61,017 bases of DNA from Neorhizobium sp. SHOUNA12A (GTDB lineage Bacteria; Pseudomonadota; Alphaproteobacteria; Rhizobiales; Rhizobiaceae). Positions 27,615-36,345 of this stretch are shown piece after piece (positions within the stretch are counted from its first letter, which is position 1; each line of letters begins with the position of its first letter). The stretch is from positions 1 through 61,017 of the forward strand of contig NZ_JALBGV010000033.1 in the NCBI RefSeq assembly GCF_023006505.1. The letters run 5' to 3'. Position numbers and translations under genes: made by a program. Under the pieces are notes generated by a model. The model was not told the origin of the DNA. It ran no database searches and was given only the letters and a program-made list of their open reading frames with translations.

Positions 27615-27853
27615 ATGTCGACCGGATCCGCTCAAGCCATCGTGCTGGCTGATAACGAGCCCGTTGCCCTGCTGGCGCATCGGCAAGATCTGGCCGAACG
27701 TGCCCGTGGTTATGTCGAGGCGGCAAGCTCCGCCAATACCCGTAAGGCCTACGCCTCGGACTGAAAGCATCCGCCGCCTGGTGTCGGCCCATCAGCGGGT
27801 TCACCGTCAGGCGATCAGCCTCGAATCACTGCTTCCGCCTTCCGAGGCGGGCG
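27615..27853 (+). pseudogene. Decayed tyrosine recombinase/integrase (N-terminal part)
   Basis: The frame from ATG 27615 reads LAERARGYVEAASSANTRKA then YASD and a TGA at 27762-27764. In related XerC/D-like phage-type recombinases this N-terminal SAM-like segment continues SDWKHF..WC. Here the Trp codon is TGA, and after KH the AAWCR motif continues only after a one-base frameshift (27768 on), ending at a stop near 27850. The catalytic domain is gone. It is a remnant of an integrase, in line with the istB scrap on the other side of vapBC. Confidence 0.7.
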
Positions 27854-28160
27854 TGAGATAGGCACAGGCGGACGCGGTGGCTCCGATGTCGCGCCGCTTG
27901 GCGTCCAGGATCAGACCAAAGGCCAGCGGCCTGCTTCATTCCGAGGGATAGGGCTGCCAGACCGGATTCGAAAATAAGCAAAACTGTCCGCTGTGAATAC
28001 CACCACGTCCTCGACCCGAGGCGAGAAATGTCCATCCTCACAGCGTGATCACCGCATGTTCCAAATCGAACAGATATACGCTACCGTCGTGTCGTGGCGC
28101 GCTTAACTTCTCAAATCCTCGACGTGCTCGATCTATCGCCTTGGATGATGGACATCAGGG
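27854..28160. other. Gene-free stretch after the recombinase remnant
   Basis: I see no intact gene here. One minus-strand frame without a start codon (about 28038-28147) has a protein-like ending (GSVYLFDLEHAVITL) but I do not recognise it; it may be another gene scrap. No terminator or repeat is obvious. Confidence 0.4.
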
Positions 28161-28814
28161 TCACCATCGAAGACTGCCAAGCAATTCGGCAGGCGTCCCG
28201 ATCAAGCGGTCCGCCCCGGCGATCTCCAGTTCCTCGCGGCTGCCATATCCCCAGAGGACGCCAATCGCCCGCATGCGATTGGCATGAGCGCCAGCGACGT
28301 CGAATTTGCGATCGCCGACCATGATGCACTGATCCGCGGTCAGACCGTTCTCCGCCAGAATGTGGGAGATCAATTCCGGCTTGTGGTCGATATCCTGGCC
28401 GGGCACCGAACCGTAGATGCCGTCGAAAAGCGGAGCCAGTTTTTTGTTCTCAAGAATCCTGCGAGCAAACACCGCCCGTTTCGACGTTGCCAGATATAAG
28501 CTCACACCCGTTTCCCGTATCGCAAAAAGAGCGTCTGCAATTCCGTCGTAGAGCTCGCTGAGCAGCAGGCCCCTCGTCCCATAGTCTTCACGATATGCCT
28601 CGACCGCTTCCGACACGCGACTGTCGCCGAATGGCTGGAGAAGATAGCGCATGACGTCTTCGATCGGCGGCCCGATGATCGAGGCGATGTCCATTGCCGG
28701 ATCTGTCGTATGGCCGAGAGCCCGCAAGGCCGCGCGGCAGCTGGACAGGATGCCCGGCTCTGAGTCGATCAAGGTCCCATCGAGGTCGAGAAGAATGGCT
28801 GAAGGCGAAGACAT
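28161..28814 (-). CDS. HAD-superfamily phosphatase (Gph/PgmB-like)
   Basis: Cytoplasmic HAD hydrolase, 217 aa. Motif I is LLDLDGTLIDSEP with the nucleophile Asp, motif II is LATSKR, Lys lies in HKPELI, and motif III/IV is MVGDRKFDVAGA. The helical cap between motifs I and II is the type C1 form seen in phosphoglycolate phosphatase, beta-phosphoglucomutase and 5'-nucleotidases. It lies 102 bases downstream of the XRE regulator on the same strand. A nucleotide or sugar-phosphate phosphatase role would fit the nucleoside-related block. ATG 28814 is preferred over GTG 28826, which has no spaced ribosome-binding site. Confidence 0.87.
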   Translation of the reverse strand: MSSPSAILLDLDGTLIDSEPGILSSCRAALRALGHTTDPAMDIASIIGPPIEDVMRYLLQPFGDSRVSEAVEAYREDYGTRGLLLSELYDGIADALFAIRETGVSLYLATSKRAVFARRILENKKLAPLFDGIYGSVPGQDIDHKPELISHILAENGLTADQCIMVGDRKFDVAGAHANRMRAIGVLWGYGSREELEIAGADRLIGTPAELLGSLRW

Positions 28815-28916
28815 AAGGAAACTCACTTTCCGATCATATAAAGGCTCAATAAATGATGTAGGGATGGCGAGCGATGCATCCGGTTCTGCGAACTGGATCG
28901 GTCCTGTGCAACATTT

Positions 28917-29819
28917 TCAATGTCGCGTTTCAGCCATCATGCTGCTGATGAGATCGATCGCATCCTCGCCCTTCAGCGCGCTCTCCCACATCCTGCGGGC
29001 AATTTCCTCATGCAATTTCACGCCTTCGAGCGATGCGGTGATGATCCCGACCCCGACCCTGACGTTTGGCTGTTCTCCAAGGCGAAACGGACTGATCGCG
29101 AGAACAGAGCGCCCCGCCTGCCTAAAGATCTGAAAATTCGTCGCCGGAACAAGGCCGGGCACAACCGCTATCTGAACGCCGATCGACGGCTTTTTGACGA
29201 GCTCGACAATGTGTTTGACCTCGGCCCTGGCCATGGACTGTCGATTTCGCCGGTCCGAAGCTGAGAGATCATCGCGCCCAATCAGCCCATTCGACAGAAA
29301 CCGCCGCAGCTCGGAGGCTGCGATCAGGTTGACCAGGAGGGGACGGCGGCGTTGATAGGCTTCCTTACGCTGCCGGAGGACAGAAAGAAGCCTGTCGATA
29401 GCCGTCGCGGTCTCGTCGTCCTTGGATCTCAGGTCATCCATCGCAAGCGCGAGCATCTCGTCATATGCGGATGAGGTCAGGAGATAGGAAAGCGGACCGA
29501 AGAAGCCGATGATCTGCTCGCTCTCGGCCTCAATCTGACGCATTCGCTCGAAAAAACCCAAGGCGGTATCCACATATTCGATACCTACCCCCAGGAGATT
29601 GGGCAGAGAGACGTCCAGCACACGGCTGATGCGAACGAGGGTTTCAATCTTGAGGATTTCTCCTTTTTCCGCCCGGTAAAGCGCGGCACGGGAAACGCCG
29701 AGCCTGTCGGCAAGCATTTCAGGAGATAGGCCGTGCGCCAGGCGATACGCATTCAGCCGCTGGCCGATATCCTTCAGTATGCCGGCCTCCTCCGCCGGCA
29801 TCGTTCGCCTTTCCGACAT
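28917..29819 (-). CDS. XRE-family regulator, paralog 1
   Basis: A 300-aa regulator. The Cro/C1-type helix-turn-helix lies at residues about 18-70 (LADRLGVSRAALYRAEKGE). A large C-terminal domain of about 220 residues (FFERMRQIEAESEQI, FGPLSYLLTS, IGVQIAVVPG) is shared closely with the second XRE protein at 38063-38977 and probably senses a ligand. It is divergent from the NMT1-type importer at 29941. GAGGAG before the ATG lies within a TCTC-N6-GAGA type dyad (29825-29842), so self-binding would also block translation initiation or transcription. Regulation of uptake genes is inferred. Confidence 0.87.
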   Translation of the reverse strand: MSERRTMPAEEAGILKDIGQRLNAYRLAHGLSPEMLADRLGVSRAALYRAEKGEILKIETLVRISRVLDVSLPNLLGVGIEYVDTALGFFERMRQIEAESEQIIGFFGPLSYLLTSSAYDEMLALAMDDLRSKDDETATAIDRLLSVLRQRKEAYQRRRPLLVNLIAASELRRFLSNGLIGRDDLSASDRRNRQSMARAEVKHIVELVKKPSIGVQIAVVPGLVPATNFQIFRQAGRSVLAISPFRLGEQPNVRVGVGIITASLEGVKLHEEIARRMWESALKGEDAIDLISSMMAETRH

Positions 29820-29824
29820 CAGCG

Positions 29825-29842
29825 ATTCTCCTCATTGAGAAC
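29825..29842. promoter_or_regulatory. Candidate XRE operator, site 1
   Basis: ATTCTC-CTCATT-GAGAAC, six bases upstream of the first XRE gene. It matches the dyads at 39049-39066 and 37998-38017 in half-sites and in the 6-base spacer. Overlap with the ribosome-binding site of the regulator weakens the case slightly. Confidence 0.55.
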
Positions 29843-29868
29843 GAGGGATACTTCATTTTATATGCCCT

Positions 29869-29903
29869 GTCTAAATATTATGGACATCGTCTAAATTTTG
29901 AGA
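29869..29903. promoter_or_regulatory. Direct repeats and degenerate XRE-type dyad before importer
   Basis: GTCTAAAT occurs at 29869-29876 and again at 29889-29896, exactly 20 bases apart (about two helical turns). The second copy forms TCTA-AATTTT-GAGA (29890-29903), one mismatch from TCTC-N6-GAGA. It lies 38-72 bases before the binding-protein start, where a repressor or activator would act. Confidence 0.5.
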
Positions 29904-29940
29904 TAGCCCGTTTACAACATCAAAAAAAGGGGACGTGATA

Positions 29941-30966
29941 ATGATGAAAGCAATTGCAGCAATCCTGCTTGCCGCAGGGACACTGGTCGGCTCCGCCGTT
30001 TCCGGTATCGCGCAGAACCTGACGCCGGTGAAGTTCTCGCTGGATTGGACCCTGCAGGGAAACCATGCCATCTGGGGTCTTGCCCTCAAGAATAAAGATT
30101 TCGAGGCCAATGGGCTGAAGGTCACCATGGACCGGGGCTATGGCTCGGGCGATACCATCGTTAAAGTCGCAGCGGGCGCCTACGACATCGGGTTCACCGA
30201 CATCAATTCGCTCATCAAGTTCAATGCCGAAAATCCCGATCGGTATCTGATTGCGTTCTATCAGGTGTTCGACAGGACGCCCAACTCGATCATTGCTCTT
30301 GCCAAAAGCGGCATCAAGTCGCCTGCAGACCTTGCCGGCAAGAAGATCGGCGCTCCGGAAGCCGATTCAAGCCGCCTGATGTTCAGCGCGTTTGCCCAGG
30401 CAAACAAGATCGACCCCGCCTCGATCAACTGGGTCACCATCGCGCCGAACCTACGCGAGACGATGCTGGTGCAGGGCCAGGTGGATGCGATCTCCGGCTT
30501 CTCCTCGACGTCTGTCTTCAACCTCATTTCGGCTGGCGTACCGGAAAAAGACATCACCGTGCTCGGTTATGCCGACAATGGGCTCGACCTTTATGGCAGC
30601 GCGCTGGTTGCAACGCCGAACTATATTGCCAAGCACCCGGACGTCATCAAGGGCTTCGTCAAGGCCTCGATCGCCGGCACCATCGCTCTCCTGAAAAACC
30701 CGGAGGCCGGCATGCAGGCGATGAAGGAAATCGAACCGCTCTATGACGTCAAACTCGAGGCGGCACGCCTGAAATTCCTGTTGGACAAGGGTGTTCTGAA
30801 ATCCCCTTCGTTCGAAACGAATGGTCTCGGTTACGTGGATCCCGCCCGCATGGCGCTGACGATCAAGACGAACAGCGACGCCTACAAAATCGCGGCGCCC
30901 GCAGCCGATAAGGTCTACACGACCGAATACCTCCCCCCGTCAGCCGAACGGATGCCGCCGAAGTAA
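29941..30966 (+). CDS. NMT1/THI5-type ABC substrate-binding protein, importer A
   Basis: Periplasmic binding protein, 341 aa, with a signal peptide ending VSGIAQ before NLTPVKFSLDW. The motifs SLDWTLQGNHAIW and GSGDTIVKVAAGAYDIGFTD are those of the NMT1/THI5-like family (SsuA, ThiY, pyrimidine and riboflavin binders). I see no thiamine-box riboswitch upstream, which argues against a thiamine precursor. Together with the regulon and neighbouring nucleoside genes, a pyrimidine or nucleoside ligand is plausible. The ATG at 29941 has AAGGGGA 7 bases upstream; a GTG at 29935 is less well placed. Confidence 0.9.
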   Translation: MMKAIAAILLAAGTLVGSAVSGIAQNLTPVKFSLDWTLQGNHAIWGLALKNKDFEANGLKVTMDRGYGSGDTIVKVAAGAYDIGFTDINSLIKFNAENPDRYLIAFYQVFDRTPNSIIALAKSGIKSPADLAGKKIGAPEADSSRLMFSAFAQANKIDPASINWVTIAPNLRETMLVQGQVDAISGFSSTSVFNLISAGVPEKDITVLGYADNGLDLYGSALVATPNYIAKHPDVIKGFVKASIAGTIALLKNPEAGMQAMKEIEPLYDVKLEAARLKFLLDKGVLKSPSFETNGLGYVDPARMALTIKTNSDAYKIAAPAADKVYTTEYLPPSAERMPPK

Positions 30967-31022
30967 GCAATTCCCAGCAAGCATCTCATAATCGTTCCGA
31001 AACGACATTTCTGGCGGCCCGG

Positions 31023-31838
31023 ATGAAGAACCTCGTCGAATTGATTGACGTCAGCCTCTCTTACGGCAAGACGCCGGCGGTATCAGGCCTCAATATGAAG
31101 GTCGAAGAAGGGTCCTTCGCGGCGGTGGTCGGACCGTCCGGCTGCGGGAAATCTTCGCTGATGAAATTGGTGACGGGCTTGATGCCCGCCACCACCGGCG
31201 CCGTTCTGGTCGACCAGCACGAAATCTCAGGCCCGGTCAGCATCGTCGGAATGGCGTTTCAGAATCCCAATCTTTTGCCCTGGCGGACGACATTGGAAAA
31301 CGTCCTGCTCCCTCTCGAGGTCGTTCGTCCCGAGCGCCATCAGTTCCGTGCGAAGAAACAGGAATTCGTCGACCGGGCCATGGATCTTCTGCGGATCGTA
31401 GGACTGGAGAGTTTCGCAAGTCATTATCCGTGGCAGCTTTCCGGCGGCATGCAGCAACGCGTGTCTCTCTGCCGATCGTTGATCCACCAGCCGCGACTGC
31501 TGATGCTCGACGAGCCGTTCGGTGCACTCGACGCATTCACGCGCGAGGAATTGTGGGATGTGCTGCAGGCGATCTGGCTGGAACGGCAGTTCACGGCCAT
31601 TCTGGTGACTCACGATCTCAGAGAGGCGCTTTATCTGGCAGACAGCGTCCATGTCATGTCCAACAGGCCGGGCCGGGTTGTTCGGACGGTCGACACCTCG
31701 GCGTTCAGCCGGCCGAGAGGCGAGCAGACCTTCCTGGATCCCGCGTTCAACGCAAACGTCATGGACCTGCGCTCAGATATCCGCTCGCAAAGAATGCCGA
31801 TTGAAATCGCACCCGCAAAACCAGCAGGAAAGGCATGA
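31023..31838 (+). CDS. ABC ATPase of importer A (SsuB/ThiZ-like)
   Basis: Cytoplasmic ATPase, 271 aa. Walker A GPSGCGKS is near residue 38, the Q-loop is FQNPNLLPWRT, the signature LSGGMQQRVSLCRSL, Walker B LLMLDEPFGALD and H-loop VTHDLREAL. The FQ.P.LLPW Q-loop is typical of nitrate/sulfonate/taurine/pyrimidine-type importers. It starts 56 bases after the binding protein and overlaps the permease by 4. Confidence 0.92.
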   Translation: MKNLVELIDVSLSYGKTPAVSGLNMKVEEGSFAAVVGPSGCGKSSLMKLVTGLMPATTGAVLVDQHEISGPVSIVGMAFQNPNLLPWRTTLENVLLPLEVVRPERHQFRAKKQEFVDRAMDLLRIVGLESFASHYPWQLSGGMQQRVSLCRSLIHQPRLLMLDEPFGALDAFTREELWDVLQAIWLERQFTAILVTHDLREALYLADSVHVMSNRPGRVVRTVDTSAFSRPRGEQTFLDPAFNANVMDLRSDIRSQRMPIEIAPAKPAGKA

Positions 31839-32608
31839 TGAGCATGTTGGAACGTGTCGGCCCTGTGGCCTTGCCGGTTATTCTGCTTGTCCTGTGGGAG
31901 CTCGCCTGCAAAGCTTTTGATATCCCGCCTTTCGTCCTGCCCTCACCGACGATGATCGCAGCAGCCCTTTATGAGAACGCCTATATCATCTGGTTTCATT
32001 CGAGCCAGACGCTGCTGACGACGGTCATCGGCTTCGCCGTCGCGGTGGGATTCGGTGCGGTTCTCGGTGTGCTGGTGGGATCGTCCAGGCTCGCCTATAC
32101 GAGCCTTTATCCGCTGCTCGTCGGCTTCAACTCGGTGCCGAAGGTTGCGATCGTACCTATCCTTGTCGTGTGGTTCGGCATAGGCACCATACCCGCCGTG
32201 ATCACCGCGTTCATGCTGAGCTTCTTCCCGATTGCGGTAAACGTCGCGACCGGTCTCGCGACGATCGAGACCGACCTGCGCGACGTCTTGCGCTCGCTGG
32301 GCGCAAGTCAACTCGATATCGTCCGCAAGGTCGGCATTCCACGTTCCATGCCTTACCTGTTCGCATCGCTGAAGATCTCGATCACGCTTGCATTTGTCGG
32401 ATCCGTCATCTCGGAAACGCTTGCTTCCAACCGGGGTATCGGAACGCTGATGACCCAGGCATCCGCCAATTTCCGGATCCCGCTTGTGTTTGCAGGCCTT
32501 GTCGTCATCGCGCTCATGGGCGTCCTCATGTATATGATTTTCGCCTTCATAGAACGCCGCATGACCGGCTGGGCGACGCGGGGCGCCACCTTCGGCATCG
32601 GCGGCTAG
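31835..32608 (+). CDS. ABC permease of importer A (SsuC-like)
   Basis: Inner-membrane permease, 257 aa, with six hydrophobic segments. The family motifs are FVLPSPTMIAAALYEN near the N-terminus and RSLGASQLDIVRKVGIPRSM, the EAA-type ATPase contact. As the only permease gene of importer A it should act as a homodimer. It ends next to the convergent deoB stop with no spacer, and I see no terminator between them. Confidence 0.92.
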   Translation: MMSMLERVGPVALPVILLVLWELACKAFDIPPFVLPSPTMIAAALYENAYIIWFHSSQTLLTTVIGFAVAVGFGAVLGVLVGSSRLAYTSLYPLLVGFNSVPKVAIVPILVVWFGIGTIPAVITAFMLSFFPIAVNVATGLATIETDLRDVLRSLGASQLDIVRKVGIPRSMPYLFASLKISITLAFVGSVISETLASNRGIGTLMTQASANFRIPLVFAGLVVIALMGVLMYMIFAFIERRMTGWATRGATFGIGG

Positions 32609-33796
32609 TCAACCCCTTTTGGGCAGCGCGAGATGCGCCGCAATCATCTCCGCCACATGACCAAACCGGCAGATACCCAACTCCGCGGGTTTTATGCCCG
32701 GCCCGGTCGCCAGCACCGGCACCCGCTCGCGGGTGTGATCGGTGCCCGCCCAGGTCGGGTCGTTGCCATGGTCTGCGGTGATAATCAGCAGATCATTGCT
32801 GCGCAGGCGCCCCGTCAGTTCCGGCAGGCGGACATCGAAGGTTTCGAGCGCACGGGCATAGCCCGAAACGTCGCGGCGATGGCCCCAGAGACTGTCGAAC
32901 TCGATGAAATTGGCAAAGACCAGATCGCCCGGCTCGGCACGGCAGCACCAGCCAAGCACATGGTCGAAGAGCGCCATGTCGTCGCTGCCCTTGGAGACGT
33001 CAGTAATGCCCTTGTAGGCAAAGATGTCGCCGATCTTGCCGACCGCATGGACCGCACCGCCTGCGGCAACAACCCGGTCGCAGATCGTGCCGTCCGGAGG
33101 GGCGATGGCGAAGTCCCTGCGGTTTGCGGTGCGGATAAAGGCGCCTGGCGTCTCGCCGACGAAGGGCCTGGCAATGATCCTGCCGACATTCAGCGGATGA
33201 AAGATTTCGGCGGCGATACGGCAAAGATCGAGCAGACGGTCGAGACCAAAATGGGCTTCATGGGCCGCAATCTGCACGACGCTGTCGGCGGAGGTATAAA
33301 CGATCGGCTTGCCGGTCGCGATGTGTTCGGCACCGAACCGGTCGAGCACCTCGGTGCCCGAAGCATGGCAATTCGCAAGCGTTCCGGAAATGCCGGAGCG
33401 TGCTGCGAGTTCGGCCATCAGATCATCCGGAAATGCCGGTATCGCGCGCGGGAAATAATGCCAGTCACGGGCGACCGCCACACCGGCGAGCTCCCAATGG
33501 CCGCTCTGGGTATCCTTGCCGGCAGAGATTTCCTCCGCCACACCCCAACGACCGATCGGTGCCGCGCCGAGACCGGGCGCCGTCCTGCCCGATGCGAGCC
33601 GTATCGCGGCACCCAATCCCAAGGCATCGAGGTTCGGAACTCTCAGGAGGCCGCTGCGCCCCTCTTCCGCGCGCCCAGCGGCACAGGCCTCGGCAATATG
33701 AAGCAAGGTATTGGAGCTTTCATCCCCATAACGGGCCGCATCCGGCGCGCCGCCGCAGCCGACGGAATCGAGGACACAGAGGAAAACGCGCGCCAT
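32609..33796 (-). CDS. deoB: Phosphopentomutase
   Basis: DeoB interconverts ribose-1-phosphate or deoxyribose-1-phosphate with the 5-phosphate. This is the step after nucleoside phosphorolysis. The protein has 395 aa, normal for the family. The alkaline-phosphatase-fold metal sites are visible: [20 protein letters not shown] at the N-terminus, DESSNTLLH with the phosphorylated Thr, and [19 protein letters not shown] near the C-terminus. It is the last gene of the importer B operon, 4 bases after a permease. With the phosphorylase in the same operon it allows carbon recovery from imported nucleosides. Confidence 0.95.
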   Translation of the reverse strand: MARVFLCVLDSVGCGGAPDAARYGDESSNTLLHIAEACAAGRAEEGRSGLLRVPNLDALGLGAAIRLASGRTAPGLGAAPIGRWGVAEEISAGKDTQSGHWELAGVAVARDWHYFPRAIPAFPDDLMAELAARSGISGTLANCHASGTEVLDRFGAEHIATGKPIVYTSADSVVQIAAHEAHFGLDRLLDLCRIAAEIFHPLNVGRIIARPFVGETPGAFIRTANRRDFAIAPPDGTICDRVVAAGGAVHAVGKIGDIFAYKGITDVSKGSDDMALFDHVLGWCCRAEPGDLVFANFIEFDSLWGHRRDVSGYARALETFDVRLPELTGRLRSNDLLIITADHGNDPTWAGTDHTRERVPVLATGPGIKPAELGICRFGHVAEMIAAHLALPKRG

Positions 33797-33800
33797 CCAA

Positions 33801-34544
33801 TCAGCTCAGTTGAAACCGGCCGAGCGAATGGCGGCGGATCAGTTCGATGACCTCGTAGAAGGCCCATCCGATCAGCGACAGCAGGAGCACCATGCCGATG
33901 ACAACGGCGGTATCGCTGTTTTCCTGGCCGGAGGACAGCAGATAGCCGATGCCCTCATTGGCGCCCATCAATTCGCCGATGACGGCGGCGGTCATCGCGA
34001 GCGTCGTTGCAACCGCCATGCCGGCAAGCACCGCCGGCAGCGCCGACGGCAGCTCGATATGCCAGAAACTCTGCCAGGGGCTGAGCTTCAAGACGGCGGC
34101 GAGATCGCGAAAACTGCCTTCCCCGTAACGCAGACCGGTCACCATGCCGGACATGACGGGGAAAAAGGTGACGATCGCGATCAGCACGATCTTGGGTGTT
34201 GGCCCGATTCCCAGCCACAACAGCAGCAGGGGCGCGATCGCGATCTTCGGTGCTGTCTGTAGCAGCAGGATGAGCGGCGTGGCAAAACGTTCGACCCGGG
34301 GAAGCCGCGCGAAGACGACTCCGGCAAGAATGCCGACCGCCGTCCCGATCACGAAACCTGCGACGATCTCCGTGAGAGTAACGCCGATATGCCGGAAAAG
34401 CTTGGCGTTTTCGAACAGGAAGAGCAGCCGGGCGAACACCTCAAGCGGTCCCGGCAGAAGAAATGCCGGAACCCTGAAGATGACGACGATCGCCGTCCAC
34501 AGGACGAGGGTTACGATCAAACCCGCTATGCCACGCAGGATCAT
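33801..34544 (-). CDS. ABC permease of importer B, subunit 2
   Basis: Inner-membrane permease of the SsuC-like group, 247 aa. It has [16 protein letters not shown] near the N-terminus, [19 protein letters not shown] in the middle and a coupling loop near [20 protein letters not shown]. It differs strongly from the second permease of the same operon (36338-37108), so importer B may use a heterodimeric channel, unlike importer A. It starts 2 bases after the binding-protein stop. Confidence 0.9.
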   Translation of the reverse strand: MILRGIAGLIVTLVLWTAIVVIFRVPAFLLPGPLEVFARLLFLFENAKLFRHIGVTLTEIVAGFVIGTAVGILAGVVFARLPRVERFATPLILLLQTAPKIAIAPLLLLWLGIGPTPKIVLIAIVTFFPVMSGMVTGLRYGEGSFRDLAAVLKLSPWQSFWHIELPSALPAVLAGMAVATTLAMTAAVIGELMGANEGIGYLLSSGQENSDTAVVIGMVLLLSLIGWAFYEVIELIRRHSLGRFQLS

Positions 34545-34546
34545 GT

Positions 34547-35551
34547 CTACTTACCGATCGTCGACGGATCGACGACGAAGTCGGCCGCCTTGGGGGCGCT
34601 GTCGATGACCTTGTACTGCGCCAGGATATCGGCGTTTTTCTGCCAAGCGGCCAGATCGGCGGCACCCAGGCCCTTCTGCTTGGTCAGCGCGCTCTGCCAG
34701 ACGGACGGCACGAAGGTCTGTTCGAAGGCCGTCGTCAGAATGGCCTTCTGGTCTTTCGGCCAGGTCGGCGTGTATTTGGCAAGCGAGATGTCGAGCGCGT
34801 CGCCGATATGACCATCGATGACCCATTCATAGGACTGGGTCACGGCGGCCGTGAAGCGCTTCACCAGATCCGGGTTTGCCGAAAGCTTCTTCGAACTGGT
34901 GACGACGACGTTGCCGAAGGACGGCAGGAAATCGTTCGACAGGATCATCGTGACCTTGGTGCCGTCGGCTTCGAGATTGTACTTGCGAAGCTCGGAGAAG
35001 ACGATCGCATCGACCTGGCCGGCCTGAAGCGACTGCACGATGGCGCCGGTCGCGACAACTTCGACGCTGACGTCGTCGAGGCTGAGGCCGGCCTGCTTGA
35101 GACCCACCTGGAGCTGAAGATAGTTGGGGCTTGCAAGGCTGGTAACGGCGATCTTCTTGCCCTTGAGGTCCTTGTAGGACTTGATGCCACTGGATTCCTT
35201 GGCCAGAAGCGCGCCGATGCCCCGCTGATAGGTCGTGTGGACAACCTTGACCGGCAGGCCGTTGGCGGCAGCCGCAACCACAGCATCACCGTTCGGGAAA
35301 CCGAAATCGACATTGCCGGCGGCGATGTTCGTCAGGATGTCGGCGGCGGCAGCATAGATGAATTCGACTTCGATGCCGTTCTTCTCGAAAATGCCCTTGT
35401 CGACGCCGGCATAAAGCGGCGCGTAGAAAGGGGCGGCTGCGCCATCGATCTGCAGCACGACCTTGTCGGTCGCTCCCGCGATCGAAGCGAAGAAGGGCGA
35501 GGTAAGAAGAGCAAGCAGGCTTGCCGCGGTCGTCACGCGAAACTGGATCAT
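34547..35551 (-). CDS. NMT1/THI5-type ABC substrate-binding protein, importer B
   Basis: Periplasmic binding protein, 334 aa, with a signal peptide ending FFASIAGA before TDKVVLQIDG. The family features are FYAPLYAGVDKGIFEKNGI and DILTNIAAGNVDFGFPNGD. ATG 35551 has CAGGAG 8 bases upstream; an in-frame codon at 35572 is ignored. It overlaps the phosphorylase stop by 4 bases, so binding protein and phosphorylase are co-translated. This strongly suggests a nucleoside ligand. Confidence 0.9.
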   Translation of the reverse strand: MIQFRVTTAASLLALLTSPFFASIAGATDKVVLQIDGAAAPFYAPLYAGVDKGIFEKNGIEVEFIYAAAADILTNIAAGNVDFGFPNGDAVVAAAANGLPVKVVHTTYQRGIGALLAKESSGIKSYKDLKGKKIAVTSLASPNYLQLQVGLKQAGLSLDDVSVEVVATGAIVQSLQAGQVDAIVFSELRKYNLEADGTKVTMILSNDFLPSFGNVVVTSSKKLSANPDLVKRFTAAVTQSYEWVIDGHIGDALDISLAKYTPTWPKDQKAILTTAFEQTFVPSVWQSALTKQKGLGAADLAAWQKNADILAQYKVIDSAPKAADFVVDPSTIGK

Positions 35552-36345
35552 GGTTGGCTCCTGAGTTCCCATTTTGTGGAGGAAAATGCCCTTCCCGCAA
35601 TGCGCAGAAGGTTTCGCTGGGTTGCCTCATAGTCGTCGAGCCAATCATCGGTGGCGCGATTTCCATGGACACCAAGTAGGCAGCCGGTTTCGAGGCCGAT
35701 CGCCCCGCCGACCGTCAGCGTGATCTCGCTCTCCATCTCGACGCCGACGGCACCTTGAGCCTGGAAGCGGCCGATGAAATTGGCGGAGATATCGGCGCCA
35801 TCGTAGAGCGGGCGATAACGGCGGTCCTGGCCGAAATAGTAGCTGTCGGTCGAAGCCACCATGCCCGGTCGACATGTCAGGCCTAACTCAGCCGCGGCGG
35901 CGATGAGGCCTTGGGTTATCTGCGGTGAAGCCTTTGCTTCGCCTCCGGCTGCCCGGTATGTCATCGCAGTGCCGGTATCGCCGATCGCCCTGTCGACCGC
36001 GATGAATGAGCCGACGGTGTATTCCGCGACGAGCGCTGACATGCCGCCGATCCGGATGACGCGCCTGGCGCCGAGCATAGCGAGTTCCACAAGGGCGATT
36101 TCGGTCGACGGGCCACCGATGCCTGTCGAACAGATGGTCAGCCGCGTTCCTTCGTAACTGCCGGTGATGACGGCGAATTCGCGCTTGCGGCCGAAGTCCT
36201 GCACATCTTCCAGCATGTCGGCGAGCAGCGCCACGCGATCCGGATCACCGGGGGTCAGCACGTTTTCGGCAATGTCGCCGGAACCGCAAGGCAGATGCGG
36301 CGGGCGGCCGTTCTTCCAGGGAAAGGCAGCGCTGGTCCTAGCCAT
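35548..36345 (-). CDS. Nucleoside phosphorylase (uridine/purine phosphorylase family)
   Basis: Cytoplasmic enzyme, 265 aa, splitting a nucleoside with phosphate into base and ribose-1-phosphate. NP-I family motifs: LTPGDPDRVALLA (phosphate site), ICSTGIGGPSTEIALVEL, RVIRIGGMSALV, and VGVEMESE with the ribose-binding Glu. Overall layout is closer to uridine phosphorylase than to trimeric purine phosphorylase, but the base specificity cannot be assigned by eye. ATG 36345 overlaps the permease stop by 8 bases. An NP gene placed between permease and binding-protein genes is unusual. Confidence 0.88.
   Translation of the reverse strand: MARTSAAFPWKNGRPPHLPCGSGDIAENVLTPGDPDRVALLADMLEDVQDFGRKREFAVITGSYEGTRLTICSTGIGGPSTEIALVELAMLGARRVIRIGGMSALVAEYTVGSFIAVDRAIGDTGTAMTYRAAGGEAKASPQITQGLIAAAAELGLTCRPGMVASTDSYYFGQDRRYRPLYDGADISANFIGRFQAQGAVGVEMESEITLTVGGAIGLETGCLLGVHGNRATDDWLDDYEATQRNLLRIAGRAFSSTKWELRSQP

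Noticed and set aside
28038..28147. Minus-strand frame ending GSVYLFDLEHAVITL
   Set aside because: No start codon after the preceding stop and no recognisable family.
29820..29940. Possible thiamine (TPP) riboswitch before the NMT1-type binding protein
   Set aside because: No THI-box elements are visible in the short leader, and the region is better explained by operators and a promoter.
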